Origin: Methylorubrum populi | GTDB lineage: Bacteria; Pseudomonadota; Alphaproteobacteria; Rhizobiales; Beijerinckiaceae | NCBI GenBank assembly: GCA_036946625.1 | Contig: JAQIIU010000003.1 | Span: 197,961 to 261,960 of the forward strand | DNA: 64,000 nucleotides | Reading direction: 5' to 3' | Shown here: positions 1 to 9,691 of the stretch, piece after piece | Layout: each line of letters begins with the position of its first letter | How positions within the stretch are numbered: position 1 is the stretch's first letter | Program-made: the position numbers and the translations under genes | The notes under the pieces: model-generated | Database searches by the model: none | Seen by the model: only the letters and a program-made list of their open reading frames with translations | What the model was told of the DNA's origin: nothing

Positions 1-224
1 TCTTTCTCGGCACCGGCAGTCTGGATGCGGACGTGTCGCCGGTCGCGCAAACGCAGCTTGCTCGGGATAGCTGTGCGTCTGGCGCAGACGTCACCTTCCG
101 ATTGTATCGGGATGGGGATCATTCGGGCGCCTTCGTCGCCTCGCTGCCGGATGCGTTCGCTTTCGTCGAGCAGGTGATCACTGGACGGTCACCGGTCTCC
201 AACTGTGCCGATCTCCCGAACTGA
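1..224 (+). CDS. 3' end of a secretory-lipase-like alpha/beta hydrolase (partial)
   Basis: The reading frame is already open at base 3 and stops with TGA at 222-224, so the start lies outside the window. The visible ~73 residues contain 'SPVAQTQLARDSCASGADV' followed by 'YRDGDHSGAF'. This matches the C-terminal end of secretory lipase / prolyl-oligopeptidase-type hydrolases, where the GDH histidine would complete the catalytic triad. The nucleophile and acidic residue are off-window. A strong hairpin 80 bases downstream probably ends its transcript. The family call is an inference from a short tail. Confidence 0.55.
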   Translation, partial: FLGTGSLDADVSPVAQTQLARDSCASGADVTFRLYRDGDHSGAFVASLPDAFAFVEQVITGRSPVSNCADLPN

Positions 225-303
225 CGCTGGGTCTGCCCACCGCAGGCGACGCAGCCTTCCACTGCATCATCCGCGCCTTGAGACGTAGACACCTAGCGTT
301 AGA

Positions 304-335
304 GCCGTGCCCGACCTCGTTGGGTCGGGCACGGC
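304..335 (+). terminator. Intrinsic-terminator-like hairpin after the lipase gene
   Basis: A perfect 13-bp inverted repeat (GCCGTGCCCGACC and its complement) encloses a 6-base loop and is followed by a mixed T-rich stretch ending in TTTT. The stem is strong but the U-tract is interrupted. It lies downstream of the first gene. Apart from this hairpin I see nothing in the 225-440 spacer. Confidence 0.65.
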
Positions 336-473
336 TTCGAGCTTTTGCTGTGATGCACGTCCTTGCGCCGAAGACTCAGGCCGCCAGCATGGCAACAATG
401 TCAGTAAAAGGTGTGTGTCCACATAGATAAATTGCAATACATGAGGCGAGCTGTGATGCAAATATCGCGATAG

Positions 474-2318
474 GTGTTGGGCATTGTAATTCTTTGCGCC
501 TTGCCGGAAAGAACATTCGGGCAATCTGTCCCGAGGGTCAATCCGGCTCCAGAGCAAGCCGCCGTTTTTCCCGGGCGCCCATCCCCAGGCGTCGCGCCCC
601 CTCCGGCGTTCGGCATCGACGGATTCACCATTTCCTCGACCCTGTCGGTCGGAACGATGTTCCGCACGTCTCCCTTCGATCGAAGCTTCGTGGCCGTATC
701 GAACGGAGGCACCTCTCTCAGCGCCAACAACGACGACGGCACTCGGAATTTCGATCCTGGACTTGCGCTTGTCGGCATTCGGGGCCGAAGCATTCTGACA
801 TGGTCTCACGACCAGTGGGATGCCAAATTGGATGGCGTGTATTTCACCAACTACATCAATTCGAACGGAACCGTCAGGCTTTCCCCCGAAGCCCATCACG
901 AGTTGGGGCTCGGCGGATATCTGAACGATGCCTGGATCGGCGTGAGGCTCGGCACCGACGGTCAGCCCATACAGCTTCGCCTCGGAAATCAGATCCTACG
1001 CTGGAACGTGACCTCGTTCGCCCTCGGAGCACAGATCATCAATCCGCAGATCGCAAGCCGGATCTTCCTCCCGGGAGCCGGATTGCTGGACTCGCTCAAA
1101 GCAATTCCGATGGCGACCATTTCGACGAAACAGGCCGGCGGTTGGGGACTGGAGGCCTTCTACAAATTCGATTTCGCGCCGACCGAGCTATCGCCGTGCG
1201 GATTCTTCACCGCCGTGAACGACTATCAGTGCTCGGGTGGGCGCGTTCTGACTCTGTCAGGACTCGTTCCGGATACCGGCCAATCGTTTGTCACTCCTCA
1301 GACCCCGTTCGGTTCAGCCGTCCCGCGCGGTCCCGATCGGGTCGAAGGTGGGCTGCGGAATTTCGGCATCAACGTGCAGACGCCGGAATTTGGCGGGCCG
1401 GCAAAAGCTTCATTCAACTTGATTGCCGCCAACTATACGGATCCCATCGGTATTGTCGGAGTAAAAACAGGAACTCTTAGTGATCTCAGAGGCATAACTG
1501 CATCTAATTACGTAGGAGGTTCAAGATTTTACAGAGATTTCACCGGAGACATCGCCTTGATTGGATTTTCTTTCCGATCAAACCTATCTGAGACAACAAA
1601 ATTACGAATGGAATACAATGCACACTTGGGTCAGCCGCTTCAATATGACGATCAACTGATCATCACTGGATCGCAACTGCCAGCCGCGGTTGCTTCCGCA
1701 TGCGGTGTCAACACCAACTCGGCCGCATGCCGAACTGCGGTCACGCGAGCCAACGCCAATCCCATCATCAGGAGCATGGGGGGTATAACGACCACGAACT
1801 TTGCCCAATTCTTTGGCCGAGACTTCGAGGTCTCCAAACCGTACGATCTATCTCACTTCGCTGTTGGAGCGGATCAGGCGCTGCCTCCTATCTTAGGATC
1901 GTCCGCTTGGTTTGCTGGCGCAGAATTCGGTGGGTTGTACGTCCATGGTTATGATCCGACGACATCGATACCACTCGATCCTGCGAACACCTCGCCACGA
2001 AGGGGAACTCCCAATGGGATCGCAACGCCTTTTTCATATGGTTACAGGCTGCTCACCCGCTTCGTATACAAGGATGTTCTTGGCCTCTTGAGCATAGCGC
2101 CATCCTTTGCCCTCCAGCACGATGTCAAAGGATTTGCACCGTATCCATACGGAATATTTGCTCAAGGACTGGTTAGATTTCGCACGAGCATAGATATTGC
2201 AATCACTGAAGATATTACGGCAAATATTACTGGCGTATTTAGTCTCACAAGTGGATACAGGGCAGACGTGATTTCGGATAAAGATCATGTCTTGGCGTCT
2301 TTGTCGTACAAGTTTTGA
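474..2318 (+). CDS. DUF1302 family outer-membrane protein (possible nonsense mutation in the signal peptide)
   Basis: The predicted 614-residue protein has DUF1302 hallmarks: 'SSTLSVGTMFRT' near the N-terminus, a repeated-glycine 'SNGG' segment, 'PIQLRLGNQILRW', 'FYKFDFAPTELSPCGFF', and a C-terminal beta-signal ending in aromatic Phe (SLSYKF). These proteins are predicted outer-membrane beta-barrels, often beside RND-type efflux components; none is visible here. The annotated start is GTG 474 with no good ribosome-binding site. An in-frame ATG at 441 is followed by Arg-Arg and ten codons, then TAG at 471-473, then the hydrophobic stretch VLGIVILCAL. The natural signal peptide may therefore be split by a stop codon. 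Base composition, especially after 1440, is more AT-rich than the neighbours, suggesting transfer. Confidence 0.75.
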   Translation: MLGIVILCALPERTFGQSVPRVNPAPEQAAVFPGRPSPGVAPPPAFGIDGFTISSTLSVGTMFRTSPFDRSFVAVSNGGTSLSANNDDGTRNFDPGLALVGIRGRSILTWSHDQWDAKLDGVYFTNYINSNGTVRLSPEAHHELGLGGYLNDAWIGVRLGTDGQPIQLRLGNQILRWNVTSFALGAQIINPQIASRIFLPGAGLLDSLKAIPMATISTKQAGGWGLEAFYKFDFAPTELSPCGFFTAVNDYQCSGGRVLTLSGLVPDTGQSFVTPQTPFGSAVPRGPDRVEGGLRNFGINVQTPEFGGPAKASFNLIAANYTDPIGIVGVKTGTLSDLRGITASNYVGGSRFYRDFTGDIALIGFSFRSNLSETTKLRMEYNAHLGQPLQYDDQLIITGSQLPAAVASACGVNTNSAACRTAVTRANANPIIRSMGGITTTNFAQFFGRDFEVSKPYDLSHFAVGADQALPPILGSSAWFAGAEFGGLYVHGYDPTTSIPLDPANTSPRRGTPNGIATPFSYGYRLLTRFVYKDVLGLLSIAPSFALQHDVKGFAPYPYGIFAQGLVRFRTSIDIAITEDITANITGVFSLTSGYRADVISDKDHVLASLSYKF

Positions 2319-2384
2319 TGATGCAGGCTGAGATAGCTCCCGAGATGGCTGGACAAGGTCCCGTAATTATAGAAGTGTGAGAGC

Positions 2385-3059
2385 CTATTTGACTACGCTG
2401 CGCAGTCTTTTGTGCGGTGATCGGCGTGCAGGAGGCGGTGGCAGTTGGCGAGGCTGATGGCATCCTCGGCGGCCGCCCGGCGGAGGCTGACCGAGAAGGC
2501 GGTGGCGGCCGGCGACAAGCGGGCCGTGTTCGTCGGGATCGAGGCCTACGAGGAGGCTGGCGGCGCCGTACTGCGCGACCTGTTCCAGGAAGACCGGGGC
2601 GGCTGGCTCCAGGACGTCGCCCTCCTCGATCGCGAGCGCCCGCACGAGGCGCCGGCAGCTTTCGGCGTTGGGGCAGATGCGCACGACGCAGGTGCGCCTG
2701 CGGATCTCCTCGTTGAGCCGTTCGAGCATGTTGGTGCTCTTGAGATGCTTGTGGTGCCGGCCCGGCAGGGTGAAGAAGGTCAGGGTCTGCTCGATGGCCT
2801 CCTCGATCCATCCGGTCAGGCGCGGATAGCGGCCTGACCACTTGGCCCGCCACGCCGCCACGTCTGCCTTCGCCTCGGCGAGATCGCGGCGATCGCAGAT
2901 CCAGCGCAGTTCCTGCACATCGACCTTGCCCTGGTGAAGCTCGTGCAGTCCCGCCGGCTGGCTCGTGCGGGTGGCGATCTGCGGTTGGATCCGGCGGAAC
3001 TGCACAAGCCTTTCCCGCAGGCCGGTCATGTCGATGCGGCCATGGACGCCGATGTGCAA
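2385..3059 (-). pseudogene. IS256-family (mutator type) transposase remnant
   Basis: The minus-strand frame contains 'HHKHLKSTNMLERLNEEI' followed by 'RRRTCVVRICPNAES', the C-terminal signature of IS256/mutator DDE transposases. It is preceded by a helical 'EAKADVAAWRAKW' region. The N-terminal two-thirds with the first two catalytic aspartates is missing. The extreme C-terminus has lost family resemblance after 'VRALAIEE', probably through a frameshift. An IS end (GAGCCTATTTGAC) of a different, IS5-like family abuts the remnant at 2381. The element is certainly inactive. Confidence 0.8.
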
Positions 3060-3198
3060 CAGGCTCGTGGTGCCCCTCAGGCTTCAGTCCGGCGGTCGCC
3101 CCGGCGATGCTGCCGAACGCATCGCGTATCGGCGTTTAGTAAGCTTCTCCGGCGGGGGTCAGGATCACCCGCCGTCAATCGCTCGAACAGTTGCACGC

Positions 3199-4017
3199 CT
3201 ACGCCGCGCGTACGGTGGCGAGGAAGCGCCCGACCTCACCCGCCAGATGCTCGGACTGGCGCGAGAGTTCAGAGGCCGAGGCGAGGACCTGGCCGGCCGC
3301 CGCGCCGGTCTCCTCCGCCGCCCCCACCACGCCGGCGATGTTGCTCGTCACCTCGCCGGTGCCCACCGCGGCCTGCCCGACGTTGCGCACGATCTCCTGC
3401 GTCGCCACGCCCTGCTGCTCCACCGCCGCCGCGATCGACGCCGCCACCGTGCTGATCTCACGGATGCGCCCCGCGATGCCGCCGATGGCCGAGACCGCCT
3501 GAGGGTGCCAGACAGATCATCGAGCGCTGCGAGAGCGCGGTCAGCCGTGAATCGTCCAACGCTCGGCCAGTGCGGGCTCGCGCGCCTCGACCTCTTTCGT
3601 AAACGCATCGTCTAGCTGCGGCCGCAGGCCGACCAGGGCCCGATGCTCACGCTGCGCCGCCGAAACCAGCGTCGCGATGGGCGCATCGTCCAATGCGCTT
3701 GCACGCTGCGCGACCTCCGCCAGATTCTTGTCGACCTCCGCGCGCGTGGCGACGAGCTTCTGCACCGTCTCCCTCGCTTGCGAGCTGCCTGCCACCAGGC
3801 TGCTGAAGCTGTTCGATCGTTCGAACCGGATGGCCTGCAAGGAACTGAGTACGGCCTCGTCGACGAGAGCCTCGTATCTGGACGCCCGTGCGCTGGCGGC
3901 GACGGTCCGAGCGTCCAGGAATCTGCCGGCGGCGCCCGCGACCAATGCCAAGCCGAGGATGCCGACCACGGCGAAGAGGCACATCCTCAAGGAGACTGAA
4001 GGTATACGCATCAGCAA
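3199..4017 (-). pseudogene. Methyl-accepting chemotaxis protein, internally deleted
   Basis: The N-terminal part (from 4017) encodes 'MLMRIPSVSLRMCLFAVVG', a membrane anchor plus a helical ligand-binding domain of the four-helix-bundle type. The C-terminal part (to 3199) encodes the receptor tail '[18 protein letters not shown]' and '...LATVRAA'. Between ~3480 and ~3560 these pieces are joined out of frame. The second transmembrane helix, HAMP domain and most of the signalling hairpin are gone. The tail is nearly the same as that of the intact receptor at 5671-7335, so the two are probably paralogues. The gene is non-functional as drawn. Confidence 0.85.
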
Positions 4018-4045
4018 AGCCTGGTTGGCGTTCGCTTGCTATGGG

Positions 4046-4198
4046 CACGCTCCTCTTGAATTTTTCATTAACTGCGGCCCAAGCCTCACGATTGCGTTCC
4101 GGGGTCCAGACGCGTCCGGCGGCCGTTTCGAGGAAGTGGTCGGGGTCGATGATCGCGCGGGCGCAGGCGCACCTGATCGCGGCACGGCCTACGCGGAC
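4046..4198 (-). pseudogene. Unrecognised gene fragment
   Basis: The minus-strand frame bounded by a TGA near 4203 reads 'CARAIIDPDHFLETAAGRVW' then 'TPERNREAWAAVNEKF', which looks like real protein rather than shadow translation. It has no start codon of its own. It lies between the chemoreceptor remnant and the broken MITE-like repeat. I cannot name the family. It may be the tail of a gene cut by the element at 4210. Confidence 0.3.
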
Positions 4199-4209
4199 TC
4201 ATCGAGGTC

Positions 4210-4395
4210 GCGGGCATGCAAAGGCGAGGGAAGGTCCTACTCCCCTCCCCACCCTCATCCTGAGGCGCCGGAGCGCAGCGGAGGCCTCGAAGGGGGCTCC
4301 AGGAATCACACGCGGGATCTGGAGCCCCCTTCGAGGCCGCTCACGCGGCACCTCAGGATGAGGGGCGAGATGGGATCACTGCAGTCAAACAGGCT
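4210..4395 (-). repeat. Truncated copy of MITE-like element C (hairpin plus one terminal repeat)
   Basis: The terminal repeat GTCAAACAGGCTC sits at 4383-4395. The interior is a long imperfect palindrome built from CCTCATCCTGAGG and CTCGAAGGGGGCTCC arms. The element is the reverse complement of the complete copy at 37568-37785, with close identity over most of its length. The end near 4210 lacks the second terminal repeat, so this copy is broken. The remainder of the 4018-4525 gap holds the unrecognised fragment and the upstream region of the diguanylate cyclase. Confidence 0.8.
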
Positions 4396-4525
4396 CTCAG
4401 ACTCCGACTCCGAGGACCGAATCATCACGCCGCCGCCGCTACCCCCGTGAGTCGCGCTCAACGAGAGTTGGTATAAGCCCTGGCACGGAAACGAAGTTTC
4501 CACGATTTTCGACTAAGAGCGAGCC

Positions 4526-5359
4526 ATGGTCTGGCTCGTTTCGCTCATGGTCGTGTCGGGGATGGTGTTTCTCGTCTTGTCCCTGCCATCGATCGCGTCG
4601 ATCCTGCGCACGCTTGGTAATGGTCGGCTGCGGACACGCTGGATGTGGCTTCGCGGTCTCATCGTCGCGTTCCTGCTGGGATATGCGGTGTTCGGGTTTC
4701 TCCATGTCGGCGCGCCGATCTCGACGGCGGACTTGGTCGTCTCGGCAATCCTCGCAGCCGGCGGCGCCTTCGTCTTGATCGTGGCGCAGCTTTCCGATCT
4801 CACCACCAGTGATATCGCACGCATCGCTGCACTCGAGCGGGACGCGATCCGCGACCCGCTCACCGGGCTCTTCAATCGCCGCTATCTTGAGGCTAAACTT
4901 GACGAAGAGATCAATCGTTCGCGCCGGTCCGGGGCGCCCTTTTCCGTGCTCATCATCGACCTCGATCATTTCAAGCATATCAACGACACTTACGGGCACT
5001 TGGCCGGAGATTTTGTGATTCGACACGTCTCCAATCTGCTTATTGAGCAGGTTCGGGCGGGCGACACGGTTGTCCGCTACGGTGGTGAGGAGTTTGTGGT
5101 CCTGGCGCCTGACAGTGATCTTGACGAGGTGATGGTGTTCGGTGAGCGAATTCGCGAAGGGATTGCTGCCGACGTTGTGCCCTTGCCGGATGGCCGCGAA
5201 CTGATTGTCACCGCGAGTCTTGGCGCCGCCATGTTCGTGGCGGATGAAACCCCGGCTCAATTCCTGCGCAGGGCCGACGAGGCACTTTATGACGCCAAAC
5301 GCAGCGGTCGAAATCGGCTTTGCCAGGCTGCTGGCGGCTGCGAACGAGCTGTGGCCTGA
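4526..5359 (+). CDS. Membrane-bound GGDEF diguanylate cyclase
   Basis: The 277-residue protein makes cyclic di-GMP from two GTP. Three hydrophobic segments (residues ~3-25, 43-62 and 70-90) form an N-terminal membrane module. The GGDEF domain spans ~105-270, with 'DPLTGLFNRRY' at its start, the active-site loop GGEEF, and 'FLRRADEALYDAKRSGRNR' near the end. An RAGD I-site lies five residues before GGEEF, so product inhibition is expected. No EAL domain is present. It stands alone between repeat debris, with the ATG just downstream of a GAGCGAG purine stretch. Active-site residues look intact. Confidence 0.9.
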   Translation: MVWLVSLMVVSGMVFLVLSLPSIASILRTLGNGRLRTRWMWLRGLIVAFLLGYAVFGFLHVGAPISTADLVVSAILAAGGAFVLIVAQLSDLTTSDIARIAALERDAIRDPLTGLFNRRYLEAKLDEEINRSRRSGAPFSVLIIDLDHFKHINDTYGHLAGDFVIRHVSNLLIEQVRAGDTVVRYGGEEFVVLAPDSDLDEVMVFGERIREGIAADVVPLPDGRELIVTASLGAAMFVADETPAQFLRRADEALYDAKRSGRNRLCQAAGGCERAVA

Positions 5360-5438
5360 ATTTACCACCAATTTACCACCCTGGAAGACTTGAGATAGTG
5401 CCGAGACGGCCCCGTTTTTGATGCCCCGTCGGCGAACC

Positions 5439-5580
5439 CTACGCGCATGTCGGCTGAGCCACGAGTCGGGCGAAGGCGGAGCGTCGGGTTCGGGCGACGA
5501 GCCGGTCGAGGTTGATCGCTGCGGCCATCGGCAGATGCTGGCGGCATGTCTCGGCCAGGCCGAGAATTTAGCGGCTGCGA
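5439..5580 (-). pseudogene. C-terminal fragment of an IS1182-like transposase
   Basis: A short minus-strand frame ending in TAG at 5439-5441 encodes 'ILGLAETCRQHLPMAAAI' and 'NLDRLVARTRRSAFARL'. This resembles the C-terminal end of IS1182/IS5-type DDE transposases (GLxKTxLQH...AAAxNLxR). A TAA stop lies just upstream in the same frame. It fills most of the gap between the diguanylate cyclase and the next chemoreceptor; nothing else is visible at 5360-5670. Confidence 0.5.
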
Positions 5581-5670
5581 ACGCCGGCTGGCGCGCCCGT
5601 GCCGCGACGAGCGGTGCAGCGGCAATTTTTCATGCGCGCCTCGCGGGAAAAAGCTCCCCACTCCATTTCC

Positions 5671-7335
5671 TCACGCCGCACGCACTGTCGCGAGGAAGCG
5701 CGTGACCTCGGCAGAGAGGTGCTCGGATTGACGCGACAGTTCGGACGCCGCCCCGAGCACCTGGCTCGCCGCCGTCCCTGTCTCCTCCGCCGCACTCGCC
5801 ACGCCCGTGATGTTCGTCGTCACCTCGCCCGTGCCTGCCGCCGCATGAGCCACATTCCTGACGATCTCTTGCGTCGCCGCTCCCTGCTCCTCCACGGCCG
5901 CCGCGATCGAGGTCGCGACCCCGCTGATCTCGCGGATGCGCGCCGCGATGCCGCCGATGGCCTCCACCGCTTGGCCCGTCGAGCCCTGGATGCCCTGGAT
6001 GTGCCCCGTGATCTCCTCGGTGGCCTTCGCCGTCTGCGCGGCGAGTTCCTTGACCTCGGCGGCCACGACGGCGAAGCCGCGGCCCGCCTCGCCCGCGCGC
6101 GCCGCCTCGATCGTGGCGTTGAGCGCGAGCAGGTTCGTCTGGCCGGCGATGGTCGAGATCATGCCCACCACGTCCCCGATGCGGGCCACCGCTGCCGACA
6201 GCGCCTGAACCAGTTCGCCGGTCCGATCGGCCTCGGCCACCGCCAGCCGGGCCAGCTCGGCCGAGCCGTCCACCTGCCGCCCGATCTCCTGCACGGAGGC
6301 GCCGAGTTCCTCCGCCGCCGCCGCGACCGTCCCCACGTTCGAGGCCGCCTCCTCGGCTGCCGCCGCCACGGTGGTGGATTGCGAGGCGGTCTGCGTCGCC
6401 GTCGCCGTCATGGTCTGCGCCGTGGCCTGCAACTCGGTCGCCGAGGACGACACCATCCCGACGATACCGCCCACCGCGCCTTCGAAGGCATCGGCCATCT
6501 GCCGCATGCCCGCCTTGCGCTGTTCCTCCGCCGCCAGCCGTGCCGCGGCCGTTTCCTCTTCCAGCCGGCGCGTGCGCACGAGGTTGTCCCGCGAGGCCTC
6601 GACCGCCTGTGCGATCGCACCGATCTCGTTGCCGCGCCCGAGGTAGGGCACGGCCGCCTCCAGGTCCCCCGTGGCGAGGGCCCGCATCCGCACGATCAGC
6701 CGATCGATCGGGCGCGTGACGCCGCCGAGCACGAAGACGATCCCGGTGAGGCCGCAAGCGAGCGCGAGGCCGCAGAGCAGGCCGGTCAGCCAGATCGCGC
6801 GATCGTAGGTTCCCACAGCCTCGCTCTGGGCGCGGTCCCCTCCTTGGACGTTCAGGGCGGTGTCGCGATCGAGCGCTTCGAGCGCCGCCTCGAAAGGTTT
6901 GCGCGAGGCGGAGAAGAGCTCGTTCGTGCGTTTCTGATCGCCGGCCTGGGCGGCGAGCGCCTTGCGCTGCGCGAGGTAGTCGGACCAGTGCCGGCCGAAC
7001 GCTGCCCACAGGGCACGCTCCTCGGGGCTCGCGATCAGGGGCTCGTAGCGCTGCGACACCGCCTCGATTGCCTTGAGACGGTCGGCCGACAACTTGTCGA
7101 GCTCGGCGACGGCCTCGAGGGCCGTGACGTAGCGCGCATCCATGAGGCGCAGTCGTGTGATCCTATACTTCAACTCGCCGATCTCGCGCACGCTCGGCAT
7201 CCAGTTGGTGACGATGTCGACGGCATTCGCGTTGACCGTGCGCAATTGCATGATCGCCAGACTACCTTGGCCTGCGATGGCAATCGCGAGGAGAACGATC
7301 ACACCGATGAGGATATGCTTGACCTTGATGCGCAT
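5671..7335 (-). CDS. Methyl-accepting chemotaxis protein
   Basis: This is a transmembrane chemoreceptor that would signal to CheA/CheW. I start it at ATG 7335 ([11 protein letters not shown]), because GGAG lies 9 bases upstream and the longer frame adds nine unlikely residues. Order: transmembrane helix 1 (~6-28); a four-helix-bundle periplasmic domain (~30-185); transmembrane helix 2 (~187-210); HAMP (~212-265); and the signalling domain with the conserved tip '[20 protein letters not shown]' followed by GRGFAVVA. The tail ends in ATVRAA, with no CheR/CheB pentapeptide. No promoter was recognised. The length (554 residues) is normal for the family. Confidence 0.93.
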   Translation of the reverse strand: MRIKVKHILIGVIVLLAIAIAGQGSLAIMQLRTVNANAVDIVTNWMPSVREIGELKYRITRLRLMDARYVTALEAVAELDKLSADRLKAIEAVSQRYEPLIASPEERALWAAFGRHWSDYLAQRKALAAQAGDQKRTNELFSASRKPFEAALEALDRDTALNVQGGDRAQSEAVGTYDRAIWLTGLLCGLALACGLTGIVFVLGGVTRPIDRLIVRMRALATGDLEAAVPYLGRGNEIGAIAQAVEASRDNLVRTRRLEEETAAARLAAEEQRKAGMRQMADAFEGAVGGIVGMVSSSATELQATAQTMTATATQTASQSTTVAAAAEEAASNVGTVAAAAEELGASVQEIGRQVDGSAELARLAVAEADRTGELVQALSAAVARIGDVVGMISTIAGQTNLLALNATIEAARAGEAGRGFAVVAAEVKELAAQTAKATEEITGHIQGIQGSTGQAVEAIGGIAARIREISGVATSIAAAVEEQGAATQEIVRNVAHAAAGTGEVTTNITGVASAAEETGTAASQVLGAASELSRQSEHLSAEVTRFLATVRAA

Positions 7336-7389
7336 AACGGTCGTCTCCAGAAGACGGAGCAATCATGATGGTTTTTCGTTAACCAAAAA

Positions 7390-7590
7390 TGAGTCCTCCG
7401 ACCCGGATCGGAGTGGTGGATCACGTCGCGCGGCTTGCGTTGGGTGACGGCCATCTCCAGGGCGTCCAACACCAATTCCGAGCGCAGGTGGTTGGTCGTC
7501 GCCCATCCGACGATCTGGTAGCTGAAGGCGTCGAGCACCCCGCGAGGTAGAGGAAGCCGGCAGCGATGGGCACGTCGGTGAGATACTGTC
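7390..7590 (-). pseudogene. IS3-family transposase OrfB fragment
   Basis: The minus strand reads 'YLTDVPIAAGFLYLAGVLDA' (with a frame change) then 'FSYQIVGWATTNHL' and 'AVTQRKPRDVIHHSDPG'. This is the middle of the IS3-family rve integrase core, including the D of VLDA and the HHSD aspartate. Both ends are missing, and at least one frameshift lies near 7550. It is joined directly to a fragment of a different IS family. Confidence 0.8.
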
Positions 7591-7597
7591 GGCGAAG

Positions 7598-7808
7598 TCA
7601 TGCAGCCTGGGCCAGGGCAGCGAACCGGGTCACGCGCGTCTTGGCCCGCGGCACCCCTGCCAGCCGGTGGACGGCCCGCGCGGCGTTCATCGCGGCCGCC
7701 ACGCAGACTGTTGCAGTCCAGTCTTGGCTTGGCCGATGTAGCGGCTTCTGCGCAGGCCGAAGGCCCGCACGCCTTGCGAGAGCGTGCCCTCGATCCCGGC
7801 ACGGATGC
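7598..7808 (-). pseudogene. IS1182-like transposase C-terminal fragment
   Basis: Across two minus-strand frames the fragment reads 'GTLSQGVRAFGLRRSRYI' and 'GQAKTGLQQSVC...AAAMNAARAVHRLAGV' ending 'TRVTRFAALAQAA'. This is the typical C-terminal end of IS1182/IS5-like DDE transposases. A frameshift near 7710 separates the two parts. No intact terminal repeat was found beside it. Confidence 0.7.
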
Positions 7809-7882
7809 ATCTGAACGACGGTGGATGCGAGAGGGTCTATGTCCGGAGCATGCCGTCCCTCGGTGAACTCACAGTTACACTC

Positions 7883-8166
7883 ATGGCTCTCGGCAACTTG
7901 CAGCCCGTCTGGATCCGCTGCCTGTCTCTTGGTGTGGATGTCGTGCTGGACTGCAGCTTCTGGCGACGGGCCGAGCGCGACCACGTGCGCGACCTCGTGG
8001 AGGCCTGCGGCGGCCAGGCCTTCCCCTACAACGTCGTGTGCCCAGACGCGGAGGCGCGTGGCCCTACGCAATGGGGAGGCTGGACAGCCTTTACATTGCC
8101 CCGCAGACCTTCGACATGCTGCGGGTACGCTTCGAATCCTTGCCGACGAGCGCTACCGTGACGCAC
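7883..8166 (+). pseudogene. P-loop kinase (AAA_33-like) fragment
   Basis: The plus strand encodes 'LSLGVDVVLDCSFWRRAERD' and 'LVEACGGQAFPYNVVCPDAE', then in another frame 'DSLYIAPQTFDMLRVRFESL'. This resembles small predicted kinases (AAA_33, zeta-toxin-like) that begin with a P-loop. The P-loop half is absent, replaced by the IS debris to the left, and a deletion or frameshift interrupts the rest. The family call is an inference from the central motif. Confidence 0.5.
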
Positions 8167-8199
8167 GATCCACGCATCCCCGCGAGGGGTGAGCGCGCT

Positions 8200-8515
8200 T
8201 CAACACGACGCGGCATCGAGGGCCATGAGAATGCTATCGCGGTAGATCCCCTCATGCTTCCAGTCGCGTACACGCCGTCCCTCCACTACGAAGCCGAGGC
8301 GTTTGTAGAGAGCGCACGCCACCGTGTTGTCATGCAGCACCGATAACTCGACGCGCTCAAGCCCTCGATCGCGTGCCCGCGCGAGCGCTTGTGTTAGGAG
8401 GCGTCGGCCCGAGCCCCTGACCATGATGGCTGGCCAGCAGGCCCATGCCGAGGCTGCCGACGTGGGCTCGCATGGGCGATGCGTCCGGGGTGATGTCGCA
8501 CCAGCCGAAACATGG
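8200..8515 (-). pseudogene. GNAT acetyltransferase fragment, frameshifted
   Basis: The minus strand encodes 'GWCDITPDASPMRAHVGSLG' and 'MGLLASHHGQGLG', then after a one-base frame change 'RRLLTQALARARDRGLERVE' and 'NTVACALYKRLGFVVEGRR'. This is a GNAT core with the acetyl-CoA-binding Q/GxGxG/A loop (QGLGRR) split by the frameshift. The N-terminal third is missing where the DUF2817 gene begins. No start codon is available in the proper frame, so it is not expected to yield a working enzyme. Confidence 0.8.
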
Positions 8516-9642
8516 AAACCATCGTGAACGATCTGGCTATCTATTCCCGATACGCAACCGCTCGCGATGCTTTTCTGAACCTGGTTGCTCGTCAGCCCGA
8601 AGTGCGGATCAGTCGCTACGAACACCCCGAGCCTGGACCGGACGGGAAGCCGCTGTTCGTGGACACGGCTTGGCTTGGACGCAAATCCGCGAAATCCGTT
8701 CTCGTGCTGATCTCGGGGACGCACGGTGTGGAGGGCATCGCCGGTTCGATGATCCAACAGGAATGGCTGGCTCGGGGTGAGCCGTCACACCTCCCTGACG
8801 ATGTCGCCGTGCTCCTCATCCACGCTCTAAACCCTTGGGGGTTTGCGTGGTTGCGGCGCCCGACCCATGAGAACGTCGACCTGAACCGCAACTGGCTGGA
8901 CTTCTCCGCGCTCCTTCCCGGCAATGCGGCCTATGGCGAGATTGCCAAAATCGTTGAGCCGATACGACGCGAGGATGCGCGAATGCGCCGTCTGGCGCCG
9001 CGCCTCGTCAGCTATGCTCTGCGACACGGTCGCTACGGGCTCGCGCTGGGGCAAGGGTTGCGTCGTATCCGCGCGGCGGTCAGCGGCGGGCAATACGAGC
9101 ATCCGAATGGACTGTTCTTCGGCGGTACCACGCCGGCCTGGTCGCGCGGAGTGCTGACTCGCATTCTGGTCGACCAGCTCGCCGACGCAAGGCAGGTCGC
9201 CATCATCGACTTCCACACCGGGCTCGGACGCAACGGTGCCACGGAAAAGATGATCTCCGCACCTCAGGGCAGCGAGCGAACCATCCGGGCGGATCAGTGG
9301 TTCGGCGGAGGAATCACCCCGGTCGGGGGCGCGTCTTCCTCTTCGGCCAGTATCGAGGGAGACCTGATGAGATCAGTGCCGGAACTCATACCTCACGCCG
9401 AAGTCAGCGCGGTCGCGCTAGAGTTTGGGACGAAGCCTTCGCTTCAGGTTCTCCAGGCCTTGGTCGCCGACAATTGGCTGCACGCACATGGCGATCCCCT
9501 CGGACCGGAAGCACCGGCGATCAAGCGGCGGATCGTCGAAGCGTTCTTCGACGACAGCGACCGTTGGAGAGAGGCTGTTGTCGCGAGCACTTTCGACACC
9601 TGCCGGTCTGTACTGAAAACCCTTTCCGTGCTTGTGGATTAG
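8512..9642 (+). CDS. DUF2817 family M14-like metallopeptidase
   Basis: The 376-residue protein resembles DUF2817, a cytosolic relative of zinc carboxypeptidases/succinylglutamate desuccinylases. Visible motifs are 'ISGTHGVEGIAGS' (His and Glu zinc ligands, residues ~68-80), 'ENVDLNRNWLDF' (~121-132) and 'AIIDFHTGLGRNGATE' (~230-245, likely third His ligand), with a C-terminal acidic 'VALEFGT' that could hold the catalytic Glu. No signal peptide is seen. It starts with ATG 8512, adjacent to the antisense GNAT remnant, and is the only undisturbed gene between two IS-remnant patches. Its substrate is unknown. Confidence 0.85.
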   Translation: METIVNDLAIYSRYATARDAFLNLVARQPEVRISRYEHPEPGPDGKPLFVDTAWLGRKSAKSVLVLISGTHGVEGIAGSMIQQEWLARGEPSHLPDDVAVLLIHALNPWGFAWLRRPTHENVDLNRNWLDFSALLPGNAAYGEIAKIVEPIRREDARMRRLAPRLVSYALRHGRYGLALGQGLRRIRAAVSGGQYEHPNGLFFGGTTPAWSRGVLTRILVDQLADARQVAIIDFHTGLGRNGATEKMISAPQGSERTIRADQWFGGGITPVGGASSSSASIEGDLMRSVPELIPHAEVSAVALEFGTKPSLQVLQALVADNWLHAHGDPLGPEAPAIKRRIVEAFFDDSDRWREAVVASTFDTCRSVLKTLSVLVD

Positions 9643-9691
9643 ATCCGCGGAACGCAGCATCCGAGGCGACCAAGGCTGGAAGGACGGTTCG

